Of a stretch of 64,000 bases of DNA, positions 52,182 to 61,615 are shown in pieces; the stretch's first letter is position 1, and every line of letters starts with the position of its first letter. A program made the translations under genes and the position numbers. This stretch comes from CAZGMJ01 sp964526785. Its GTDB lineage: Bacteria; Planctomycetota; Phycisphaerae; Sedimentisphaerales; Anaerobacaceae. The notes below the pieces were generated by a model. The model did not search any database. It worked only from the letters and a program-made list of their open reading frames with translations, and had not been told where the DNA came from. The stretch spans positions 1 to 64,000 of the forward strand of contig CAZGMJ010000001.1 in assembly GCA_964526785.1 (NCBI GenBank). Direction: 5' to 3'.

Positions 52182-55100
52182 ATGTTGAGGTTTGACGTGG
52201 TAATACGCATTATCCTGCTTTGCCTTCTACTGGAAACGGGACTGGAGGGATCTGATAGTATCTCAGAGTTTATTCAGTCTTTCGAACATCCTCCTCGCAG
52301 TTGCACACAGGTGCCGTTCTGGTTCTGGAACGGCCCGCTCGATCCGAATGAGTTTCGCAGTCAGTTGCGGGAAATGAAGGAGAAAGGTGTTTATGCCGCC
52401 ATGCCACATCCGCGGTTCGGCATGGATCGGCGTCTTTATCTCGAGGAGCCTTACTGGGAGTCGATGGCGGCCACTATCGACGAAGCGAAGAAGTTGGGCA
52501 TGGAGGTCTGGCTGTACGATGAATACAACTGGCCGAGCGGCGGGGCGGGCGGCCGAGTTACCGACGGGCACCCTGAGTTCTATCCGCGAGGGCTTGACTA
52601 TCGACGGTATGAGTTCGAAGGCCCCAGGGAGATGACCATCGAGCGGCCCGAGCCGACTGAGCCGCGAATGCAGCGATTCGAGAAGATCGTCCGCGGCTTT
52701 ATCCGCCCTGCAGACGAACCCGGTATGGTACAGAAGCCGTGGGGTGCCGTCTCCGCGGACGGGGCGGTTATTGCAGGGGCTGTTCCGGCGGGTAAGTGGC
52801 AGGTGCTCGTGTTCTTTCAATCGCTCGGCCGTAATCCAAGCGTGCTGGATATCGGCAGTAACTCCATGACCGATTATCTCTCGCAGGAGTCCGCAGAAAG
52901 GTTCCTTTCGCTGACGCACGACGAATACTCCAAACGCTTCAGGGGTGATTTTGGTACGACTGTGCCCGCCATTTTCACAGACGAAGCGAGCACGACTTCG
53001 CCGGCGGCCTTTCCCTGGACCGAAAGTTTCGAGCAGGTGTTTCGTTCCAAATACGGATACGACATCTGTGACCAACTCCCTCTGCTGCTTGATGCAGAGT
53101 CGGCGGAGGCCGCCAAGCTGCGGCTGGCCTACTGGCAAACGGTGACGGACTTGTTCGCCGACGGGTTCATGGGGACTGTCGCTTCATGGTGCCGGGAACA
53201 TGATCTTGAATTTACAGGACATATTTACGAAGAGAACATCCGCTCCTATGCCCATTCGTCCCAGTTGATGACGCTGCTTCGGGAGATGGACAGACCCGGC
53301 TTCGACGCTCTCGGGCCTAGATGTCCCCCTCATGGAGCGAAAGTTGCGATCTCCGTTGCGCATCTGGACGGGAGATCCGAAGCGATGTGTGAATGCCTGG
53401 GGCTGGCGGGCGGCTGGAACTGCACGATGGGGATGCTGCGAACGGGGTACAACGTGCTCGGTTCGCTTGGCGTCTCGCGTTTTGTTCCGCACGCGTTCTT
53501 TCTGACGCTCGACAATCCGCGGGTGGAATGTCCTCCGTCCTTTTTCCATCGAAACCCGTACTGGAAGTACTACAGGAAGATCGCCGATCTCAGCGCGAGG
53601 CTGAGTTACTTCAACCGCTTGGGCAGGCACGTTGCTCCGTGTGCGGTCTACTATCCGATAGAATCGCTCTGGGCCGACAGCGTGGGCGGCAAAGGGCAGA
53701 ACGTACTGCCCTGGCAGCATCGCACGGAGGGAAACGCTCAAGCGAGCGAGACCTGTAAGGTTTTCAACGAGTGTGTTGATTCGTTGTTTGCCGGTCGGTG
53801 GGATCTGGATGTGGTGGACGATCATGCACTGGCGCGGAGTTCCGTGAGGCAGCGGGAGGGCGTTGGGCGGTTGTGCATCGGCCCGGAGCAATTCGAGGTG
53901 ATTGTGGTTCCACCTGTTACGGCTGTCGGCCTGGATGCGCTTCGGGCGATCGATCGCTTTGTCCGACAGGGCGGTCGGGTGGTATGGTTGTCCCGATTGC
54001 CGCGCTTCACATGGCCTCTCGATGAGGGGACGTGCCGGGAGATTCTGGCCGGGTGGTTCGGTGATGATCGTCCAAAGCAGGGAGATGTCCGCGATGTCGG
54101 TAATGGCAGCATTGCCTTTCTGGGAACGGATATGAAGCAGGTTGCGGGCTATTTGAACGATACGGTCGGACCGCAAGTGCAAGTTTCCCAGGGACTCGAT
54201 GCGCTGCGCATCACACACCGCAGAACGAATACGGCGGATCTCTTTTTGCTCTTCAACGATTCCGATGCATTCATTCGAGGCAAGGCCGAGTTTGTCGATG
54301 ATCGTGTCCCGATCCTGATCGACATGGATACGGGAAAGGCATATCTGGGCAGCGTGACGGGACATGCTGTCGAAATCGCGATGAAACCCTGGCAGTCGGT
54401 GTGTGCGATATTTGGGCAGCACAATCGCGCGGGCCTGCCCGACTGGCAGTGTGTTGAGCCGGCCGGTCGGCGAATCGATATTTCTACAGAGTGGACCATT
54501 CAGTTGGCTGGCGATTCTCTTGACGCGGGGTGGGACTGTTCACTGGGGCCGACGCGAATTGATTTGCCGGTCTTTCGCGTTAAGATGCGCAATTTCGATT
54601 ACATTGCGGACTGGACACAGGCTGACTATGTGGATGATGACTGGCGGATGACCCATGCGCTGAGAGGCAACTGTCTGTTCGAGGAGGTGTCTACGGTTCT
54701 GCTGAGGACCACGCTGCCGCCGGGTGTGGAGGCGATTGTCGGGCCGATGCCGGTGACGGGTGAATATGCGGTCTGGATCAATGGCGAGATGAAACGAAAG
54801 AGCATCGGCCCTCCCGTTGGGAAGGCCAGCACTATCGAGTTGGGGGAACTGTCGGCCGAAAAGCAGAATGTCCTGGCAATCGAGACGTACGCTCACCATA
54901 CGGCGGCCGGTTTGACGAAGCCCGTGGGAGTCCTATGCGGTCCAGCGCGAATCGACCGGTTGCGGTCGTGGAGCGAACTGGGCTTCGGCTTCTACAGCGG
55001 TCGTGTTCTGTACTCGAGGAGCGTGACACTGGATGCCGGATTCAAGCATGTCTGGCTGGATCTGGGGGATGTTCAGCATTACGTCGAGGTGTATGTCAAC

Positions 55101-55304
55101 GGGCGTTTGGTGGACACGCTTCTGTGGCCGCCGTATGCATCAGAGATTACCGATTACGTCAGGCAGGGGCGGAACGACATTGCTCTGGTGGTTTCGAATT
55201 CGATCGCGAACCGTTTTGCCTGGGATGTCTGGGGTACGCGGGGTAAAGGAAAGGCTGAGCCCTCCGGCATTCTGGGGCCTGCATATCTCCGGATTGACCG
55301 TTAA
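52182..55304 (+). CDS. GH106-like glycoside hydrolase (putative alpha-L-rhamnosidase)
   Basis: A 1040-residue exported protein with a hydrophobic N terminus (VIRIILLCLLLETG). It resembles the GH106 group: VPFWFWNGPLDPNEFRSQL followed by REMKEKGVYAAMPHPRFG, then MEVWLYDEYNWPSGGAGG, as in rhamnosidase TIM barrels; NVLAIETYAHHTA and VEVYVNGRLVDTLLWPPY near the end match GH2-like sugar-binding sandwiches. Rhamnosidases release terminal L-rhamnose from rhamnogalacturonan, ulvan or flavonoids. The ATG at 52182 has only a weak ribosome binding site, so the start is uncertain. It continues the operon after the nitrilase fusion (75-base gap). Confidence 0.78.
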   Translation: MLRFDVVIRIILLCLLLETGLEGSDSISEFIQSFEHPPRSCTQVPFWFWNGPLDPNEFRSQLREMKEKGVYAAMPHPRFGMDRRLYLEEPYWESMAATIDEAKKLGMEVWLYDEYNWPSGGAGGRVTDGHPEFYPRGLDYRRYEFEGPREMTIERPEPTEPRMQRFEKIVRGFIRPADEPGMVQKPWGAVSADGAVIAGAVPAGKWQVLVFFQSLGRNPSVLDIGSNSMTDYLSQESAERFLSLTHDEYSKRFRGDFGTTVPAIFTDEASTTSPAAFPWTESFEQVFRSKYGYDICDQLPLLLDAESAEAAKLRLAYWQTVTDLFADGFMGTVASWCREHDLEFTGHIYEENIRSYAHSSQLMTLLREMDRPGFDALGPRCPPHGAKVAISVAHLDGRSEAMCECLGLAGGWNCTMGMLRTGYNVLGSLGVSRFVPHAFFLTLDNPRVECPPSFFHRNPYWKYYRKIADLSARLSYFNRLGRHVAPCAVYYPIESLWADSVGGKGQNVLPWQHRTEGNAQASETCKVFNECVDSLFAGRWDLDVVDDHALARSSVRQREGVGRLCIGPEQFEVIVVPPVTAVGLDALRAIDRFVRQGGRVVWLSRLPRFTWPLDEGTCREILAGWFGDDRPKQGDVRDVGNGSIAFLGTDMKQVAGYLNDTVGPQVQVSQGLDALRITHRRTNTADLFLLFNDSDAFIRGKAEFVDDRVPILIDMDTGKAYLGSVTGHAVEIAMKPWQSVCAIFGQHNRAGLPDWQCVEPAGRRIDISTEWTIQLAGDSLDAGWDCSLGPTRIDLPVFRVKMRNFDYIADWTQADYVDDDWRMTHALRGNCLFEEVSTVLLRTTLPPGVEAIVGPMPVTGEYAVWINGEMKRKSIGPPVGKASTIELGELSAEKQNVLAIETYAHHTAAGLTKPVGVLCGPARIDRLRSWSELGFGFYSGRVLYSRSVTLDAGFKHVWLDLGDVQHYVEVYVNGRLVDTLLWPPYASEITDYVRQGRNDIALVVSNSIANRFAWDVWGTRGKGKAEPSGILGPAYLRIDR

Positions 55305-55334
55305 TTGAAATGCTGAAGCCAAAGGGAAAACCAT

Positions 55335-57458
55335 ATGAATCATGCATTGGTCGTCAGGTTTAGAGTCCTGCTTCTGATTGTGGGACTATGTCTCACTGTG
55401 AATGCGGCCGGGGGGCCGTTGCGACTGACTGCAGCGCGAGATACGGTCGGCCAGTACGAAAAGCTGGAGATGACTATCGCGGTTGAGCGCCGGTACGACA
55501 ACCCGTTCGATCCCCAGGAGGTCGAGCTTAATGTTGAGATTGCCTCAGAAGGCGGCGCACGGTGGATCGTTCCCGGGTTCTACTGTCAAGATTATAAGCG
55601 CGAGAAACTCGACGGCGGCCGCGGCCGAGCAAACTGGTATTATCCGGTCGGCCAAGGCGACTGGAAGGCCAGACTTAGTCTTGCCGAGGCGGGCGGCTAT
55701 TCAGCGGTGGCCATATTGAAGGACAGCAGCGGGACCGTGAAATCCAATGTCGTTCGCTTCAAATGCGAATCAGGCGAGAACAAGGGGTTTGTTACGGTCT
55801 CTCAGAAGGATCCGCGGTATCTGGCGTTCAGCAACGGCGATCCATTCTTTGGAATCGGGCAGAATCTTGCCTTCGTGGGTGAGGGCCAGTACGTCAATCT
55901 GAGCAAGGCGGAACAGATATTCGCCAGAATGTCGAAGAACGGGGCGAATTTTGCGCGCATCTGGACGTGCTGCGACGACTGGGCGATTGCAATCGAAGCG
56001 CCGAAGAGCGCCTGGCAGCGATCGTGGAGCCGTAATGCGCCGATTGTAGAGATGCCCGGCGATGCGAGCCGCAAGTGCATCAAGATCGAGGGAGCGGGCG
56101 GCAAATCCATCAATGTTTCTCCTTCGCATCCGGTTGGACTCAAGCCCGGGACTGCGTATGTCCTGAGCGGCCGCTTTCTCAGCGATGGCGCCGACGGATT
56201 GCGGATACATGTGGCAGGGCGGGATGCCGATTTCGATGCAGGCCCGTCTAACGTATGGAAGGACTTTCGTTGTGCGTTTACCACGGCCGACGACCAGATG
56301 TGGCTTGGCAGACTTACACTGGCGGTCAGGGGTTCCGGTATGATCCGGCTTGATGGATTATCGCTCCGGGAGGCCGGTGGCGGCGCCGAACTGCTTTGGG
56401 AGGCAAATGTCAATCGCCCGGTCAGGGGCGTGTACAACCAAATTGATTGTTTCATGCTGGATGAACTGATCGAGGCGGCTGAGGAAAATGATATCTATTT
56501 GATGTTGTGCCTGATCACCCGCGATCTGTATATGAAGGACCTTTCGGAGGTTGGCAGCGATACATATCAGCAAGCGGTCGACGATGCGAAGGCCCTGATG
56601 CGATATGCAATTGCTCGCTGGGGGTATTCGACCAGCGTGGCTGCATGGGAGTACTTCAACGAAATGGATCCGGGCAAACCGACGGATCGTTTCTACAACG
56701 AGGTCGGCCGATACGTAAAGGCTGCAGACATCTACGGCCATTTGCGCACAACCAGTACTTGGCATCCTTCGGCTCGAGATTGCCGGCTGGACAGTCTGGA
56801 TATCGCGCAGTTGCACCACTACATGCGGCCGGGCACGAAAGAGGACATGCAGGATGCGGTCGCGTCGATACTCGATAAGGCTGCGTTTCTGCGAGAGCAC
56901 GCGGCGAATAAGCCCGCACTGATCGGCGAATTCGGCCTGGCTGATGAAAAATGGGGTCGCAGCAACTACATGAAAGAGGATACCGAAGGTGTGCACTTCC
57001 ACAACTCGCTGTGGGCTTCGGCTTTTTCAGGGGTATCGGGAACGGCTATGTTCTGGTGGTGGGAGGTGCTCGATGCGCAGGGGGCGTATCGGCATTACAA
57101 GCCGCTGGGCGAGTTCTTCACGGGTGTTTCGTTGGCCGGCCTTGATGTCGTGAATGAGACGGCGTCAGGGGGGCGAGTTCGTGTGCTGGGCTACAGGGGT
57201 GAGCGCCGCGCGTATTTCTGGCTGAGCGACAGCGAAGCGACGTGGTGGAGCCGTGTGGTGGAAGAGCAAGAGCCTGAAAGCGTAACGGGCGTCGATATCC
57301 GCATCAGCGGCCTGGAGCCCGGCCGCTATATGGTTCGATGGTGGGACACGGCGGAAGGCAAACCGTTAGGGGCGGATACTGTTTCGGTCGAAGGCCCGGC
57401 GGTTAAGATCGGCGTGCCGGCTTTTCGTGGCGACATTGCGTGCGCGATCATGCGGTGA
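55335..57458 (+). CDS. DUF5060 glycoside hydrolase (GH5/GH39-like) with an inserted carbohydrate-binding-like domain
   Basis: A 707-residue secreted enzyme (signal peptide about 1-25). Residues about 30-140 form a DUF5060 beta-sandwich (DTVGQYEKLEMTIAVE, NVVRFKCE). A TIM barrel starts near 150 (DPRYLAFSNGDPFFGIGQNL) and breaks after NFARIWTCCDDWA. Residues about 230-355 are an inserted jelly-roll-like domain (CIKIEGAGGKSINVSPSHPV, GMIRLDGLSLRE). The barrel then resumes at NRPVRGVYNQIDCFMLDELI. Catalytic candidates are Glu near 442 (YFNEMD, acid/base) and Glu near 531 (LIGEFGL, nucleophile). Thirty bases follow the GH106-like gene. Substrate unknown. Confidence 0.8.
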   Translation: MNHALVVRFRVLLLIVGLCLTVNAAGGPLRLTAARDTVGQYEKLEMTIAVERRYDNPFDPQEVELNVEIASEGGARWIVPGFYCQDYKREKLDGGRGRANWYYPVGQGDWKARLSLAEAGGYSAVAILKDSSGTVKSNVVRFKCESGENKGFVTVSQKDPRYLAFSNGDPFFGIGQNLAFVGEGQYVNLSKAEQIFARMSKNGANFARIWTCCDDWAIAIEAPKSAWQRSWSRNAPIVEMPGDASRKCIKIEGAGGKSINVSPSHPVGLKPGTAYVLSGRFLSDGADGLRIHVAGRDADFDAGPSNVWKDFRCAFTTADDQMWLGRLTLAVRGSGMIRLDGLSLREAGGGAELLWEANVNRPVRGVYNQIDCFMLDELIEAAEENDIYLMLCLITRDLYMKDLSEVGSDTYQQAVDDAKALMRYAIARWGYSTSVAAWEYFNEMDPGKPTDRFYNEVGRYVKAADIYGHLRTTSTWHPSARDCRLDSLDIAQLHHYMRPGTKEDMQDAVASILDKAAFLREHAANKPALIGEFGLADEKWGRSNYMKEDTEGVHFHNSLWASAFSGVSGTAMFWWWEVLDAQGAYRHYKPLGEFFTGVSLAGLDVVNETASGGRVRVLGYRGERRAYFWLSDSEATWWSRVVEEQEPESVTGVDIRISGLEPGRYMVRWWDTAEGKPLGADTVSVEGPAVKIGVPAFRGDIACAIMR

Positions 57459-57506
57459 GGGCGTCAGACGCCACTTGTCGTTCAGCCGGACTTATGTGTT
57501 GACCTT

Positions 57507-59798
57507 TCAGCGGGTCTTTGTCTGCAGGTAATCGATCAATACATCCTGCCCGCCGAATCGAACGAGTCTGCCTTCTCTGAATATGAGATAGAAAGGGGTC
57601 GGTTCGTCGCGGGTGGGTTCCTCCGGGTTATCGTTCGTCTTGCGTTTGAGCGGCCCTTTGACCGAATACCAGTAGAACCAGATCATATGGTCCGGCGGCG
57701 GCCCTTCGATCTTGAGGCCCTGGGGTATGACTGCGGCGGCATGGCGTGGCTCCCAGCCGGTCCTGATTACGCCGACATCAAGGTAGGAGAGACTTGGTCC
57801 TGAACGCTGCGGAGCTGCGCTAAAGCCTTTCTGCAGAAGGAAGATTGCGGTATCGACATTGCCGTTCTCAAGTGCAGTTCGCAACGGTATTCCAGACTGT
57901 GGCGATGCGTCGTCTCTGTCGCCGGTCAACAGCTTGAGTATCTCGGTATGCCCTGCTCGCGAGGCGGCTGCAACGGCCTGCCAATCCTGTTTGTCGGCGT
58001 TTGCTCCATGGTCTATCAGCATACGGACCATCGGGAGGTTGGCGTGTTCCGCTGCCATGCTTAATGGCGAGCGAGCCCCTGCGCCTTTCTTTGGATTTGC
58101 TCCGTGTTTCAGCAGTAGCTCGACCATGATGAGATTGCCGGAATGAGCCGCTATGTCGATCGCTCTGAACGAAAGGCCGCTTTGTGCATACGGTTCGGAT
58201 TCGTATGCGTACTTCATCTTCGTTGTGGCTTCCACGTCGGCGTCGTTTTTCAGCAGCAGCCCGGCAATGCGCAGATGGCTGCCCTTTACCGCCTCGATCA
58301 GAGCGGTTGTTGGTTGAGGGTAGTTTCGCACGGCGTTTGCGTCAGCTCCGGCGGCGAGAAGGAATGCGACCACCTTCTCATTGCCGCCGGCGGCGGCCTG
58401 CACGAGCAGGTCGGCCGATTGCTCCTGCAGTCTGCGGTCGGAATGCAGGTTGTCGCCTGTATACTCAGCTCCGCGGCTGAGCAGCATATCGATGACGGCA
58501 AGTTTGTCGCTTTCGTAGCCCTGACGGATCGCATAGTCCAGAGGCGTTCGATCGTTCTCGTTGCGTGCATTGACGTCGGCTCCGCGATCGATGAGCAGTG
58601 GCACCATTTCGCGCGCCCGCCAATGGCTTACCGCCAGATGCAATGCCGTCAGGCCCGTCTGGCTTTTGTCGTTCACATTTGCTCCCGCTTCGATCAATTC
58701 GGTGACTATCTCCATGGTGACATCGGCGGTGCCATCGTACGTCGAACGGGATGTCAGCGCATGGTGCAGCGGCAGGGCATATCGCACCGGCCTATTGACG
58801 TTCGCTCCGGCTGCTATTGCGTTTCGCACCGAAACCGGGTCGCCTTTGCGGATCGCGCTGTCCAGCCAGCCTTCCGGACTGAGGTCGAGGGTTTTGTAAT
58901 GCTTGCCATATTTGGCGACTCGCTGGCGAATGTCTATATCCGTGAAAGTCACATCGTGCTGAAATTGAGACGCCTGTCCATCAAAGTCGAGCCGTGTCAC
59001 ATAACCGAGCTTGTCAACGGGCAGACAGTGCGCAATCCGCGGCTTGAAGCCGTCGGCCAGGGGTTGCCACTGCGAGAGCTTGAGGACATTGTGTTCGTCC
59101 TGCTTGGGGCTCTTTGCGAGGACGTACGCGACGATTGTTACCTTGCCGGGATTGATCCGGGAGACGCGGAGGGGAAAATACGCTCGATTCGTGGGAAAGG
59201 ATATCTTCAGCGGGTGGTACAAGCCCGATCGCATCTTTTTCAGTGCCTCCGGATCATTGGTTGGATCAATGCGGACGGCGACCAGGAAGAAGTCGCTGGT
59301 AGCATAAGATGCGAGAATATCAGGCGCATTAGCGGTCAGTCGGAAGTTGTTGGTCTTGAGCCATGCGTAGAGCTGCGTCCCATCGGTTGCCTGCAGTATG
59401 CTGATTTCATATATCCCGAGGTGCTTCTGCTCGAGTACGTGAATCTGATCATATCCGCCAACGCTGCCTGCCGCACGCTGGTTTTTTGTCTCGCTCTTTA
59501 ACGGTCCGAAGTACTCGTCGAGTTCGTAGAAGATCTGGATGTTTGCCAATTCTACTGCGGGCTTCTGAACGGATTTGATGGGAATGATCCAGCCTATCTG
59601 TTTTGCATGGTCGGTCTTTGCCTTCGTTGCGAGGATCATCGTCTGCGTACGCCCATCCCAGGCGATGGCGACGCGCTGGTCCGGTGCGGCCATTTCGCCC
59701 GGGCGGGCGCTGACAAACCCGCCGTCGGCACGGACGATCGACAACGCCATTGCCGAGAGGAGGACCGCCAATACGTATTTATCGACACTTCCCTGCAT
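57507..59798 (-). CDS. DUF2330 and ankyrin repeat protein
   Basis: A 763-residue protein with an N-terminal export signal (YVLAVLLSAMALSIVRADG, about 8-25). Residues about 25-330 match DUF2330 (RVAIAWDGRTQTMILATKA, GWIIPI, YLPEKSF-type core), an uncharacterised extracytoplasmic domain. Residues about 345-690 form at least eight ankyrin repeats (GLTALHLAVSHWRAREMVP, GADVNARNENDRTPLDYAI, NLPMVRMLIDHGANAD). The final 70 residues (GEGPPPDHMIWFYWYSVKG-like segment) match nothing known to me. Ankyrins normally bind proteins; combined with DUF2330 and a signal peptide they would face the periplasm. The frame extends to 59831, but ATG 59798 precedes the signal peptide. Confidence 0.82.
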   Translation of the reverse strand: MQGSVDKYVLAVLLSAMALSIVRADGGFVSARPGEMAAPDQRVAIAWDGRTQTMILATKAKTDHAKQIGWIIPIKSVQKPAVELANIQIFYELDEYFGPLKSETKNQRAAGSVGGYDQIHVLEQKHLGIYEISILQATDGTQLYAWLKTNNFRLTANAPDILASYATSDFFLVAVRIDPTNDPEALKKMRSGLYHPLKISFPTNRAYFPLRVSRINPGKVTIVAYVLAKSPKQDEHNVLKLSQWQPLADGFKPRIAHCLPVDKLGYVTRLDFDGQASQFQHDVTFTDIDIRQRVAKYGKHYKTLDLSPEGWLDSAIRKGDPVSVRNAIAAGANVNRPVRYALPLHHALTSRSTYDGTADVTMEIVTELIEAGANVNDKSQTGLTALHLAVSHWRAREMVPLLIDRGADVNARNENDRTPLDYAIRQGYESDKLAVIDMLLSRGAEYTGDNLHSDRRLQEQSADLLVQAAAGGNEKVVAFLLAAGADANAVRNYPQPTTALIEAVKGSHLRIAGLLLKNDADVEATTKMKYAYESEPYAQSGLSFRAIDIAAHSGNLIMVELLLKHGANPKKGAGARSPLSMAAEHANLPMVRMLIDHGANADKQDWQAVAAASRAGHTEILKLLTGDRDDASPQSGIPLRTALENGNVDTAIFLLQKGFSAAPQRSGPSLSYLDVGVIRTGWEPRHAAAVIPQGLKIEGPPPDHMIWFYWYSVKGPLKRKTNDNPEEPTRDEPTPFYLIFREGRLVRFGGQDVLIDYLQTKTR

Positions 59799-59928
59799 TA
59801 GCCATATTCCGTTACAGCGTTGCGAACGCATCCATTATGCAGGCACCGCCTTGTCTGTGGCAAGCCCATACTCGATATTTGTGCGATCTACACCCCCATG
59901 TGTGATCTGCAGACCGGTTGCGAACAGC

Positions 59929-59950
59929 AAAAAAGACCGCCGGACCGGCT
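59929..59950 (-). terminator. Candidate terminator after the flavodoxin-like gene
   Basis: Directly after the stop codon, on the minus strand, GCCG-GTC-CGGC forms a short GC-rich stem and is followed after GGTC by six T residues. The stem is only four pairs, so this is moderate evidence. Confidence 0.4.
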
Positions 59951-59951
59951 G

Positions 59952-60563
59952 CTAATACAGCTTCACATCCAGCGGCATCTCTGGTCCGCTACCGGGCGAC
60001 GCCAACTCCGCGCCGAGTCGGAAGGCCTCGCCCATCGCAGATGGATGTTGCTCAAGGTCCTCGACGCTATCGAGTTGACTAACGAAGAGATTCAGGCGAT
60101 AGTCCGCTTCCAATGCATCAAGGTAATACTTCATCGTCAGTTTGACGCACTCGAATTGTCTTGTGCCTCTTGAACCGCCGGTGGCGATGACCATAGCCTG
60201 CGGTCGATTCTCGGCGGCGGGGCGAGTCTGTTTGAGGATATACCTGGCCGCCCAGAAGCTCTGCGCACGGTCGATCAGCGCTTTGGCCTGTGCGCAGATG
60301 CCCGAGAAGAAGACAGGCGTGGCGAATATGAAGCCGTCGGCGGCTCGCAATCTCTGAACAAGTGCGTCGCAGTCGTCGTCGATGATGCACGCTCCCGTGC
60401 GGCAGCAATGATTGCATTCCGTGCAGGGCCCAATGGTGTAATCGGCCAGACGCAGCATCTCTGTTTTTGCGCCGATCGAGGCTGCTCCTTCGATCGCCCT
60501 TCGCAGGAGTCGCTCGCTATTGCCATCTGCTCTCGGGCTTGTTGATAGACCGACCACTTGCAT
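59952..60563 (-). CDS. Flavodoxin/NADPH-dependent FMN reductase family protein
   Basis: A 203-residue flavoprotein. The FMN phosphate loop is LSTSPRADGNSERLL (about 6-20). A Cys-rich segment, CTECNHCCRTGACIIDDDCD (about 47-66), matches iron-sulfur flavoproteins and ArsH/IsF-like reductases, where the cysteines may bind a 4Fe-4S cluster. FATPVFFSGICAQAKALIDR is the second flavin-binding segment. It could reduce quinones or act in redox stress. Start: the ATG at 60563 follows a GGGGG run by eight bases; the longer frame to 60593 adds ten residues that are not typical. Confidence 0.88.
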   Translation of the reverse strand: MQVVGLSTSPRADGNSERLLRRAIEGAASIGAKTEMLRLADYTIGPCTECNHCCRTGACIIDDDCDALVQRLRAADGFIFATPVFFSGICAQAKALIDRAQSFWAARYILKQTRPAAENRPQAMVIATGGSRGTRQFECVKLTMKYYLDALEADYRLNLFVSQLDSVEDLEQHPSAMGEAFRLGAELASPGSGPEMPLDVKLY

Positions 60564-60617
60564 TGTTTGCCCCCATGTGTAGTCGAAGCCCATCCGGGGC
60601 CATCGACCGTGTATTCG

Positions 60618-60908
60618 TTATTCGACAGTGGGCATGATGGCCTTGCGTTTCGAGCGGCGCTGCCAGGGTGTGCCGTAGTCATACGTCTCGGTCCTGCCAA
60701 CTCGCCAGATCTGTCCGGTCTGTGTGTCGAGCACGAACAGAGACAGGTCACTGGCCATACAGGCCTGGTAGCATCCGGGGCTGTCCGATGACGTTTGCGT
60801 GAGTGCATCGGCGCCGAGCGTCAAGAACAGACAGGCCGCGAGTAGAAAGCCAATCAACAGACTGCTGATATTGATGTTCCATTTGCATCGAATCTCAGGT
60901 TTTACCAT
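60618..60908 (-). CDS. Small secreted hypothetical protein
   Basis: A 96-residue protein with a hydrophobic N-terminal segment (SSLLIGFLLAACLFLTLGAD, about 15-34) and a short mature part with SLFVLDTQTGQIWRVGRTE, a beta-hairpin pattern reminiscent of a propeller blade. CYQACMASD contributes a possible lipid or disulfide cysteine pair. AAGGA lies eight bases before the ATG at 60908; an ATG two codons upstream is less well placed. No homologous family is known to me. It is located just upstream (on the minus strand) of the flavodoxin-like gene, so they may be co-transcribed. Confidence 0.45.
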   Translation of the reverse strand: MVKPEIRCKWNINISSLLIGFLLAACLFLTLGADALTQTSSDSPGCYQACMASDLSLFVLDTQTGQIWRVGRTETYDYGTPWQRRSKRKAIMPTVE

Positions 60909-61111
60909 GTTCATATTCCTTTCTGCATCGTCGAGAGATTGAAATTTGCAATCGGCGTGCTGTTACCCAACCGCCCAGCACGAGATTAGAGCGTATCATC
61001 CCGCGTGATTCAAGGGGCAAGTTGGCGACGCCGATACAACAAGCGGCGTTGGATGCGTCTTCCAACCTCATGCGGCCCTGTGTCGGGCTGCTGCGACTTC
61101 CTGCATGCGCT

Positions 61112-61558
61112 CTACAGACTTATGTGCGACGGCATTCGACTGCAGCGGATGGTTCGCTGGTTTTCGCCGGCATGTGTAAGTGTTAGTTCAATACAGTCTG
61201 TGCCCGCCAGGACATCCACCACCTTGTCCGCCCATTCGATCAAAACAACCGAGTGCGGGTGGCAGAAGTCATCAAAACCCAGCATTTCGAACTCCGCACC
61301 GGATTCCACGCGATAGGCATCGATGTGATAGATTTCGATGCGGCCGGAATACTCGTTCACCATGACGAATGTGGGGCTGTTGACCTGGGAATGGTCTTCT
61401 GCTCCGGCACCGGCTGCAATGCCCTTGATCAGATGCGTCTTGCCGGTTCCGAGATTGCCGCTGATAGCGAATATCTCGCCCCCGGTGAGTTGCGAACCGA
61501 TCTTGCGGCCGAGACTTATGGTCTGATCGGCAGATGTCGTGGTGATTTCGAATTCCAT
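61112..61558 (-). CDS. tsaE: tRNA threonylcarbamoyladenosine biosynthesis ATPase TsaE
   Basis: A 148-residue TsaE, the normal length. The Walker A motif is GNLGTGKTHLIKGIA (about 34-48), preceded by LTGGEIFAI. VNSPTFVMVNEYSG and HIDAYRVES are diagnostic TsaE segments, and VVLIEWADK is the conserved IEW motif that contacts ADP. TsaE works with TsaB and TsaD to make t6A37 in ANN-decoding tRNAs, a process essential in most bacteria. TsaB, TsaD and TsaC are not in this window. The ATG at 61558 is the only sensible start. Confidence 0.95.
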   Translation of the reverse strand: MEFEITTTSADQTISLGRKIGSQLTGGEIFAISGNLGTGKTHLIKGIAAGAGAEDHSQVNSPTFVMVNEYSGRIEIYHIDAYRVESGAEFEMLGFDDFCHPHSVVLIEWADKVVDVLAGTDCIELTLTHAGENQRTIRCSRMPSHISL

Positions 61559-61615
61559 GAGCGCCCAAATTCAAGTCAATTGCGGTGCCACACGGCGGGA
61601 TTCGCGACCGATATC

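Noticed and set aside
57460..57472. Terminator after the DUF5060 hydrolase
   Set aside because: GGCGT-CAG-ACGCC is a five-pair stem but no T-run follows on either strand, so it is not counted as a terminator.
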